A stretch of DNA of 8,578 bases from Flavobacteriales bacterium UBA2040. Lineage in GTDB: Bacteria; Bacteroidota; Bacteroidia; Flavobacteriales_D; Crocinitomicaceae. Shown piece after piece: positions 1 to 5,598 of this stretch (its first letter is position 1; each line of letters begins with the position of its first letter). A program made the translations under genes and the position numbers. The notes beneath the pieces were generated by a model. The model made no database searches. It was not told where the DNA came from and was given only the letters and a program-made list of their open reading frames with translations. The stretch is from the NCBI GenBank assembly GCA_002332715.1, contig DDBE01000131.1, positions 1,053-9,630 of the forward strand. Reading direction: 5' to 3'.

Positions 1-794
1 TACTGACCTATGAAGGACAAGCTCCAATCCAACAAATGATTGATAAATATCTTGATACACGTCCAGAATACGAATTCACTACAACCGATTGTATCACACA
101 TGAGGTTTGGTTGTTGAGTCCTGAAGATTCTGGAGTTGTTTGTGAAGCTTTTGAGAAAGTCCCCTCTCTTTACATTGCAGACGGACATCACCGCTCTGCC
201 TCTTCAGCGCGCTATACCCAACAATTACGCCAAAAAGGAGCTGCCTATCCTTCAGCTGCCGACTATTTTCTAGGATACCTTGTCGATGAACGTGAAGTGC
301 AAATTGCAGCGTTTCATCGTCTATTGAAATCAGCAAATGGCCTTGATCTAAAGGGGCTCATGGCCATATTATCCACTGAAGGAAGTCTATCTATTTTACC
401 ACATGCACAACTTCCCACAAAGAAGCACGACATCCATATATATATGGAAAAAACTTGGCTAAAATTAAGTCCTAATCTTCATTTCATTAACGATCAGGAT
501 CCAGTCGAAAGACTTGATTCATTCATTCTCTCAGATCTGATACTGAAGCCGGTTTTTGGTATTATTGATCTCAAAACATCGGATCAAGTAGAGTTTATTC
601 CGGGAAATGAACCCATTCAGAAAATGATTGATGCTATTGATAGCGGGAAATTTGAAATCGCCTTTTTACTCCACCCTGCGAGTATAGAAGAAGTGAAAAA
701 AGTAGCAGACGCAGGACTAAACATGCCTCCTAAATCTACTTGGGTTGAACCTAAAATGCGCAGTGGCTTGACAATTTATTCTTTGAACGAATGA
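1..794 (+). CDS. DUF1015 family protein, 5' partial
   Basis: The reading frame is open from base 3 to the stop at 792-794, and the first in-window ATG (36) is internal: codons before it read LTYEGQAPIQQ, which fits the family, so the start lies left of the window. About 263 residues are visible; family members usually have about 400, so roughly the N-terminal third is missing. The best landmark is LYIADGHHRSASSARY (about residue 57 of the visible part), the invariant DGHHR region of DUF1015, preceded by a THEVWLL segment. The biochemical role of the family is not settled to my knowledge. DUF1015 genes in Bacteroidota often follow serC and serA, which suggests a link to serine metabolism, and the DGHHR motif recalls the ParB/SerK-like fold; both are inferences, since the upstream genes are outside the window. 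Its stop overlaps the yggS start (ATGA), indicating translational coupling. Family call is firm; function is open. Confidence 0.9.
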   Translation, partial: LTYEGQAPIQQMIDKYLDTRPEYEFTTTDCITHEVWLLSPEDSGVVCEAFEKVPSLYIADGHHRSASSARYTQQLRQKGAAYPSAADYFLGYLVDEREVQIAAFHRLLKSANGLDLKGLMAILSTEGSLSILPHAQLPTKKHDIHIYMEKTWLKLSPNLHFINDQDPVERLDSFILSDLILKPVFGIIDLKTSDQVEFIPGNEPIQKMIDAIDSGKFEIAFLLHPASIEEVKKVADAGLNMPPKSTWVEPKMRSGLTIYSLNE

Positions 795-1450
795 AAGATG
801 TAGATTTTATTGAATTTGTAAAAAGCTTGCCTGAGAATGTGACTCTGATTGCTGTTTCTAAAACAAAACCAGAGGAAGACATTCAATCAAAATACAATCT
901 AGGACAAAGAGATTTTGGTGAAAACAAGGTTCAAGAATTGGTGGACAAATACGAAAAACTTCCAAAAGACATTCGTTGGCATTTAATCGGCCATCTACAA
1001 ACAAACAAGGTAAAGTACATAGCTCCTTTCGTCCATTTGATTCACGCTGTAGATAGCTTGAAATTATTGAAAGAAATCAATAAGGAAGCCATCAAGAACA
1101 ATAGAGTCATATCTTGTTTACTTCAGTTTCATATTGCGCAAGAAGATTCGAAATACGGATTGAATTTCGAAGAAGCGCAAGAAATCCTTGAATCGAAAAC
1201 CTTTATTGAAATGAGAAACATTTCTATCATTGGTGTAATGGGAATGGCCAGTTTTGTTGACAATAAAGACCAAATTCGCGATGAATTTCAGACTTTGGAC
1301 AGTTACTTCAATGTAATAAAAAGTCATTATTTTAAGTTCAATGATAATTTTAAAGAAATCTCTATGGGCATGAGTGGAGATTACGAATTAGCTATTGAAC
1401 AAGGCAGTACTATGGTTAGGATAGGAAGTAAACTATTTGGAGTAAGATGA
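791..1450 (+). CDS. yggS: YggS/PROSC family PLP homeostasis protein
   Basis: 219 residues, close to the usual 220-235. Members bind pyridoxal 5'-phosphate as a single TIM-barrel domain (fold type III, like the alanine racemase N-terminal domain) and buffer the cellular PLP supply; no catalytic turnover is established. Visible landmarks: VSKTKP with the expected PLP Schiff-base lysine at K24, FGENKVQE (about 42-49), WHLIGHLQTNK (63-73), the EDSKYGLN segment, GVMGMASF, and the C-terminal phosphate-binding region SMGMSGDYELAIEQGS followed by MVRIGSKLFG. Nothing essential is missing. The ATG overlaps the DUF1015 stop by four bases, and its own stop overlaps the next gene in the same way, so it is the middle gene of a tightly coupled trio. 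That favours co-expression with an enzyme set that may use PLP, for example serine biosynthesis upstream, though that is inferred. The cytoplasm is the expected location. Confidence 0.95.
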   Translation: MKDVDFIEFVKSLPENVTLIAVSKTKPEEDIQSKYNLGQRDFGENKVQELVDKYEKLPKDIRWHLIGHLQTNKVKYIAPFVHLIHAVDSLKLLKEINKEAIKNNRVISCLLQFHIAQEDSKYGLNFEEAQEILESKTFIEMRNISIIGVMGMASFVDNKDQIRDEFQTLDSYFNVIKSHYFKFNDNFKEISMGMSGDYELAIEQGSTMVRIGSKLFGVR

Positions 1451-2055
1451 GAGCTATTTTACTTCTTTTAATTTTTATATCCTCCGTTGGTTTTGGACAA
1501 GATAAATATATTGATTCTCTTCGGCAAGAGCGAAAAATAAAGCAAGAACACCTTCAAGACGCTGAAGGTGGAGTTTTAACTCCCGCCGATCTGAAAGATT
1601 TCAAAAGTGTCGATTACTTCGATGTGGACACCAACTTTCGAATTAAAGCAACTTGGACCATAGACAAAGGGAAAAAATTTAAAATGCCAACTTCCACAGA
1701 GCGAGAACCTATATATCGCAGATTCGGATATATCACTTTTTCCATCAATAGTCTAGAATACAGATTAACAGTTTACCAAAACATGGAATTACGCAAAAAG
1801 AAAGGGTTTAAAAACTACTTTTTCATCCCATTTCGAGACGAGACTTCTGGTATAACGACATATGGAGGCGGGCGATATATTGACACCTACATTCATAAAA
1901 AAGATACAGTCCTAGAAATTGACTTTAATCAATGTTATAATCCCTATTGCGCATACTCTCACCGATATTCATGTCCCATCCCTCCTTCTGAAAACACCTT
2001 GGAAGTAGAAGTGAATGCTGGCGAAAAAACACCCATTTATCATCAAGAACATTAA
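1447..2055 (+). CDS. secreted DUF1684 domain-containing protein
   Basis: 202 residues. The N-terminus MRAILLLLIFISSVGFGQ is a clear Sec signal peptide, probably cleaved around residue 17. There is no lipobox cysteine, so a periplasmic or exported soluble protein is more likely than a lipoprotein. The DUF1684 core covers about residues 50-197 and shows the family's strongest block: FFIPFRDETSGITTYGGGRY (125-144), then NPYCAYSHRYSCPIPPSEN (165-183) and a final AGEK (191-194). The function of DUF1684 is unknown. Three cysteines (C163, C168, C176) and H172 cluster in the conserved block and could bind a metal or form a disulfide after export; this is inference. The start overlaps the yggS stop (ATGA), so it is coupled to yggS although one product is exported and the other cytoplasmic. 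A hairpin terminator follows within about 15 bases, marking the operon end. Confidence 0.9.
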   Translation: MRAILLLLIFISSVGFGQDKYIDSLRQERKIKQEHLQDAEGGVLTPADLKDFKSVDYFDVDTNFRIKATWTIDKGKKFKMPTSTEREPIYRRFGYITFSINSLEYRLTVYQNMELRKKKGFKNYFFIPFRDETSGITTYGGGRYIDTYIHKKDTVLEIDFNQCYNPYCAYSHRYSCPIPPSENTLEVEVNAGEKTPIYHQEH

Positions 2056-2066
2056 TTCGTTTCCAT

Positions 2067-2098
2067 AAAAAAAGCCGAGTAAAAACCCGGCTTTGTAT
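2067..2098. terminator. bidirectional rho-independent terminator
   Basis: The arms AAAGCCG (2071-2077) and CGGCTTT (2088-2094) are exact inverted repeats. An A/C mismatch and one further G-C pair inside leave a short A-rich loop. On the + strand the hairpin is followed by GTATTTT; on the - strand it is followed by seven T (complement of 2067-2073). It sits between the convergent DUF1684 gene (+) and pdhC (-) and can serve both; the - strand version has the better T tract. Confidence 0.85.
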
Positions 2099-2116
2099 TT
2101 TAACAATTCTATTTTC

Positions 2117-3379
2117 TTAAATCAACATCGTAACTGGATTTTCCATGTACGTTTTGAAAGTCTGAAGGAAGGCAGCGCCCGTTGCTCCATCGACTACTCT
2201 ATGATCACATGACAAGGTAACCATCATAACGTTTCCTGGTACAATTTGTCCCTCGCGAACAACTGGAACTTCTTTTATTCCACCTATTGCCATAATGCAT
2301 GCATCTGGTGGATTAACAATCGCTGTGAACGAGTCAATTCCAAACATTCCTAAATTAGAAATTGTGAATGTATTCCCCTCCCATTCAGCTGGTTGAAGTT
2401 TTTTATCTTTTGCTTTCTTTGCCAATTCTCGAACCTCATCACCTATCTGGGCAAATCCTTTCGAATCTGCAAAACGCACAACAGGAACGAGTAATCCGTC
2501 TTCAACAGCAACAGCAACACCAATGTGCACATGTTGATTTCGACGGATGACGTCACCTAACCAAGCACTATTCACATTCGGGTGCTCTCTAAGCGACATT
2601 GCAACCGCTTTAACCACCATATCATTGAATGAGATTTTCAATTCGCCAGAAGCATTCATTTGCTTTCTAGCTGAAATAGCATTGTCCATGTCTATTTCTA
2701 AATTTAAATAAAAGTGCGGCGCTGTAAACTTACTTTCTGCCAATCTACGCGCAATTGTTTTACGCATTTGAGAAATTGGCTCATCTGTATAATTTTCTGC
2801 GCTAACTACTGAAAAACCTCGTCTACTAGCACCTGCGTAAGGCACGTAGTGATCAACATCTGCTTTTACAATTCTTCCACCTTCTCCCGTTCCTTGAACT
2901 TGACTAATATCAATTCCTTTTTCTTCTGCTAATTTCTTCGCTAATGGACTCGCTAAAATACGGCCGTTTGCACTTGAATCGGAAAAGACTAGTTTTGGCA
3001 CTGAAACTTGAACAACAGGTTTTTCTGCAACTGTTACTAGAGTTGGTTCTGCTTTAACTTCTTCCGTTTTAGGAGCTTCTTCAACTTTTGGCGCATCACC
3101 ATCTGGAGTAGCGTTGGCTAGAATCTTTTTTACATCCTCACCTTTTTCGCCGATAATTGCTAAAACAGAATTTACTGGGGCACCTTGACCTTTTTCGACA
3201 CCTATGTGCAATAAAACACCATCGTAAAAAGATTCAAACTCCATAGTTGCTTTGTCGGTTTCTATTTCCGCCAAAACTTCTCCGGAAGCCACAGAATCTC
3301 CAACTTTTTTAGACCATTCCGCAACAACACCTTCAGTCATGGTGTCGCTCAATTTGGGCATGTATATAATTTCAGCCAT
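2117..3379 (-). CDS. pdhC: pyruvate dehydrogenase complex E2, dihydrolipoyl acetyltransferase
   Basis: 420 residues. E2 forms the core of the pyruvate dehydrogenase complex and moves the acetyl group from E1 to CoA on a swinging lipoyl arm. Domain order: one lipoyl domain (about 1-78) with the lipoylated lysine K43 in EIETDKATMEFES; an Ala/Pro/Glu/Lys-rich flexible linker (about 90-135); a peripheral-subunit-binding domain (140-175, ILASPLAKKLAEEKGIDISQ then GTGEGGRIVKADV); and the acetyltransferase domain (about 196-420) ending in the active-site motif DHRVVDG with catalytic H393 and D397. All key residues are present. Only one lipoyl domain is present, whereas some Flavobacteria have two and a longer protein. 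The start is supported by an AGAAGAAA purine run about 6 bases upstream. It begins 20 bases after the pdhA stop and should share its transcript. The assignment to the pyruvate rather than branched-chain complex rests on the adjacent E1-alpha gene. E1-beta and E3 genes are not in the window. Confidence 0.95.
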   Translation of the reverse strand: MAEIIYMPKLSDTMTEGVVAEWSKKVGDSVASGEVLAEIETDKATMEFESFYDGVLLHIGVEKGQGAPVNSVLAIIGEKGEDVKKILANATPDGDAPKVEEAPKTEEVKAEPTLVTVAEKPVVQVSVPKLVFSDSSANGRILASPLAKKLAEEKGIDISQVQGTGEGGRIVKADVDHYVPYAGASRRGFSVVSAENYTDEPISQMRKTIARRLAESKFTAPHFYLNLEIDMDNAISARKQMNASGELKISFNDMVVKAVAMSLREHPNVNSAWLGDVIRRNQHVHIGVAVAVEDGLLVPVVRFADSKGFAQIGDEVRELAKKAKDKKLQPAEWEGNTFTISNLGMFGIDSFTAIVNPPDACIMAIGGIKEVPVVREGQIVPGNVMMVTLSCDHRVVDGATGAAFLQTFKTYMENPVTMLI

Positions 3380-3399
3380 TCTAATTTCTTCTAACTTGA

Positions 3400-4452
3400 T
3401 TAATATTCAACTATATAAGGATAATCTGGTTCTTTGTAGATATCGTCGTACAAATCTTTTCCTTCTGGATACGGAGAGTCCTCAGCAAACTTCACCGATT
3501 CGTCTACTTCCTTTTTCACCCAATCTGAAACTTCTTCAATTTGTTTCGCCGTCATCCATTTGTTGTCTTGAATAACACGCAAACAATGTTCAATTGGGTC
3601 TTGTTCCTGCCATTCAGCAACCTCTTCTTTCGAACGATATTTTTGAGGATCTGACATCGAATGCCCTTTATATCGATATGTTCTTATATCTAATAATGTT
3701 GGACCGTCACCTTTTCGTCCTCTTTCAGCTGCTTCAGCAATAGCTTCATGAACTGATTCAGGTCGCATACCGTTCACCACCTTCGATGGCATTTCATATG
3801 ACACCCCAATTTTTGATAAATCTTGCACATTTGTAGTACGTTGAACAGACGTTCCCATTGCATAATTATTATTTTCGATAATAAATACAATCGGTAATTT
3901 CCAAAGCATGGCCATGTTGAATGTTTCGTGCAATGCTCCTTGACGAACAGCACCATCTCCCATTGAAACGACAGCAACGTTTTTACTTCCGGAATATTTC
4001 TCAGCAAAGCCAACACCTGCTCCCATCGCTATTTGAGCGCCAACGATTCCGTGACCGCCCATGAAACCAACTTCCTTATCGAAAAAGTGCATTGAACCAC
4101 CTTTCCCTTTGGAACAACCAGTAGATCGTCCGTAAAGTTCAGCCATTAATATTCTAGGATCAGTTCCCAAAGCTATTGGATGCGCATGATCTCGGTAAGC
4201 CGTCATGTGTTTATCGCCTTTGACGCAAGCGCTTGCAGTACCTGCCACGATAGCTTCTTGTCCTATATACAAGTGGCAAAATCCACCAAACTTTTGTTGT
4301 ATATATAATTGACCTGTTTTCTCCTCAAACTTGCGGATCAACAACATGTCTTTATACCATTTCAAATATGTTTCTTTCGAAAATTTCGTCCCTTTCGCGT
4401 CTTTATTTTTCATTTTAGTCGCCTTGGGGCTTTTTGGAGCTTTGGTTGCCAT
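3400..4452 (-). CDS. pdhA: pyruvate dehydrogenase E1 component subunit alpha
   Basis: 350 residues, thiamine-diphosphate-dependent E1-alpha subunit, which with E1-beta decarboxylates pyruvate and acetylates the lipoyl group of E2. The ThDP/Mg motif runs from GDG (165-167) to ENNN (193-196), with the characteristic GALHETFNMAMLWKLP segment between. The E1-alpha loop RYKGHSMSDPQKYRSKEEV (260-278) is complete, and the substrate-side HAHP and GRSTGCSKGKGGSMHF segments are intact. The first 23 or so residues are a Lys/Ala/Pro tail (MATKAPKSPKATKMKNKDAK) ahead of the usual start of the fold near FSKETYLKWYKDMLLIRKFE. The first ATG was kept because a promoter TAnnTTTG element lies 26 bases upstream of it; M14 is the alternative start. 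The gene is followed 20 bases later by pdhC. As is common in Bacteroidota, E1-beta (pdhB) is not adjacent. Two promoter candidates occur in the upstream gap. Confidence 0.95.
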   Translation of the reverse strand: MATKAPKSPKATKMKNKDAKGTKFSKETYLKWYKDMLLIRKFEEKTGQLYIQQKFGGFCHLYIGQEAIVAGTASACVKGDKHMTAYRDHAHPIALGTDPRILMAELYGRSTGCSKGKGGSMHFFDKEVGFMGGHGIVGAQIAMGAGVGFAEKYSGSKNVAVVSMGDGAVRQGALHETFNMAMLWKLPIVFIIENNNYAMGTSVQRTTNVQDLSKIGVSYEMPSKVVNGMRPESVHEAIAEAAERGRKGDGPTLLDIRTYRYKGHSMSDPQKYRSKEEVAEWQEQDPIEHCLRVIQDNKWMTAKQIEEVSDWVKKEVDESVKFAEDSPYPEGKDLYDDIYKEPDYPYIVEY

Positions 4453-4478
4453 CTCTACCTGAATTTTTATTCTACGGA

Positions 4479-4512
4479 CAAATATAACAAGAAGATTCTA
4501 CTTTATTTTCAA
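4479..4512 (-). promoter_or_regulatory. candidate proximal pdhA promoter (P1)
   Basis: Reading the - strand, TTG (4512-4510) is followed after 23 bases by TATATTTG (4486-4479), an exact match to the Bacteroidota -7 consensus TAnnTTTG. The spacing is at the upper end of the reported 17-23 range. Transcription would start about 20 bases before the pdhA ATG. Confidence 0.6.
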
Positions 4513-4616
4513 GAGATTTTAAGAATTCGATGTTATTAAAATCATCGTTCAATTTAATCCCTCAAAAACAAATAAAATAGCACCTTGAACTGATAGTTAT
4601 CGTTAACAAAATAACA

Positions 4617-4649
4617 CAAAAGTAAAGATGATACCGAATCGGTTTACAA
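4617..4649 (-). promoter_or_regulatory. candidate distal pdhA promoter (P2)
   Basis: On the - strand, TTG (4649-4647) is followed after 22 bases by TACTTTTG (4624-4617), a full match to TAnnTTTG. It would give a leader of about 160 bases ahead of pdhA. A small inverted repeat, ACCGA-A-TCGGT (4633-4643), lies between the two promoter elements, and GTTAT-N10-ATAAC (4596-4615) lies around the expected start site. Such short repeats can arise by chance. Confidence 0.45.
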
Positions 4650-4800
4650 CTCGCTTGGCAATAATATCGGCACTGATCATCAGTATGTTAATATTCCGCT
4701 TAACCATCACGCATTAGATTTATTACCTCTTCTTCATCTGGAAAATTTTTTGTCCTCTTTCTGATTTTCACCTATCTGGCTAAGGAAAACGATCAGGAAA

Positions 4801-5478
4801 TTAATTCGCCTCGGAACTAAACAAGAACTTGTTCGGTTTAATAAAATTCATTTTAACGGCATACATAACAATTCCAGCCGTGTTTTTAACACCAAGTTTT
4901 GCCATAACATTCTTTCTATGAGTATTGACCGTATGACTGCTCAGAAATAATTTCTCAGCAATTTGCATATTGGTATAACCTTCAGATATGAAAACAATGA
5001 TTTCGCTTTCTCTTTCTGTCAATAATATGGGTTCGCAAGTAAACGAATCCAAATCCATGTCATTTACATCAATGGAAGCTTGTTTTATTGTTTCAAGAAT
5101 CTGTCCACAAAAGAATTTAGAACCTCTCCCCGTTTCTCGCACCGCATCAACTATTTCTCCAACAGCACAATCTTTTTTGATATAAGAAATTACACCACTG
5201 CGCAAAGCATGAACCAAGGTCTGAGCCGATTGTTCCGGTGTAATTGCAAGAATATGCACCTTGGGATATTTTGATTTAATCTTTGGGATAACATCTATAT
5301 CAAAACCAAAGGCCGTATAATCCATAAGAACAATATCGGTTTCGAATTGCTTAAGGATAGAGAACAATTGGTCGGCACTTCTCGCCTCTCCAACGACATC
5401 AATTCCATTCTCTGCATGAAGTATACTTTGCAGACCTACTAGAACGATATCGTTGTTATCTGCAATTATGACTTTCAT
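4801..5478 (-). CDS. orphan NarL/FixJ (LuxR-type) response regulator
   Basis: 225 residues with the two-domain plan of the NarL/FixJ family. The receiver domain (about 1-120) starts VIIADNNDIVLVGLQSIL and has the phospho-acceptor D53 in VLMDY, the switch threonine T80 in LAIT, and lysine in SYIKK (101/102). The second acidic pocket residue, normally Asp next to D7, is Asn (N8), which could alter Mg binding or phosphorylation. The DNA-binding LuxR-type helix-turn-helix occupies about 151-210, with the typical LTERESEIIVFISEGYTNMQ and SSHTVNTHRKNVMAKLGV. It is a cytoplasmic transcription factor. No sensor kinase is adjacent, so partner and regulon are unknown; a distant kinase such as a LuxR-associated HisKA_3 type would be usual. 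The ATG fits a well-formed promoter 27 bases upstream. pdhA lies downstream on the same strand, but nothing here proves that it is a target. Confidence 0.93.
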   Translation of the reverse strand: MKVIIADNNDIVLVGLQSILHAENGIDVVGEARSADQLFSILKQFETDIVLMDYTAFGFDIDVIPKIKSKYPKVHILAITPEQSAQTLVHALRSGVISYIKKDCAVGEIVDAVRETGRGSKFFCGQILETIKQASIDVNDMDLDSFTCEPILLTERESEIIVFISEGYTNMQIAEKLFLSSHTVNTHRKNVMAKLGVKNTAGIVMYAVKMNFIKPNKFLFSSEAN

Positions 5479-5505
5479 GCTTATTTAGAATTGTTTTAGA
5501 TAAGG

Positions 5506-5535
5506 CAAAATTAGGAAATTATTACAAACCATCAA
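5506..5535 (-). promoter_or_regulatory. response-regulator promoter
   Basis: On the - strand TTG (5535-5533) is followed after exactly 19 bases by TAATTTTG (5513-5506), matching the Bacteroidota TTG-N19-TAnnTTTG pattern in both elements and spacing. The -7 element ends 27 bases before the response-regulator ATG. It sits just after the glutamine synthetase terminator, so the regulator is likely transcribed on its own. Confidence 0.7.
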
Positions 5536-5543
5536 GAGATTAA

Positions 5544-5579
5544 AAACAAAAAAACGGAGTCCATAAAGAACTCCGTTTT
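5544..5579 (-). terminator. rho-independent terminator of glutamine synthetase
   Basis: A perfect 10-base inverted repeat, AAAACGGAGT (5551-5560) and ACTCCGTTTT (5570-5579), encloses a 9-base loop. Read on the - strand, the stem runs directly into a T-rich tail (complement of the A run at 5548-5554). It starts about 20 bases after the glutamine synthetase stop, which marks that gene as the end of its transcript. Confidence 0.92.
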
Positions 5580-5598
5580 GAATTGGTTGTAATGTAAA

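Larger units (their letters stand above)
4453..4800. other. 348-base intergenic region upstream of pdhA
   Basis: This gap lies between the response-regulator stop and the pdhA start, both genes on the - strand. It contains two TAnnTTTG-type promoter candidates (P1, P2) and three short dyads: 4596-4615, 4633-4643 and 4672-4684 (ACTGA-TCA-TCAGT). I see no good terminator after the response regulator, no tRNA, and no ORF with a convincing ribosome site. The only short - strand frames are a GTG-started 23-codon frame (4771-4700) and a frame of about 34 codons ending near the P2 -7 element; neither is supported as a gene. Confidence 0.6.

Noticed and set aside
94..336. 80-codon - strand frame inside the DUF1015 gene
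   Set aside because: It lies fully within a recognised gene on the other strand and shows no family motif or ribosome site.
4309..4539. + strand frame across the pdhA start and its promoter
   Set aside because: Most of it is antisense to pdhA, it has no recognisable domain, and the non-overlapping part coincides with the pdhA promoter.
4762..4797. Possible terminator after the response regulator (CTGAT...ATCAG on the - strand)
   Set aside because: The stem is short, interrupted by a bulge and mismatches, and has no T tract.
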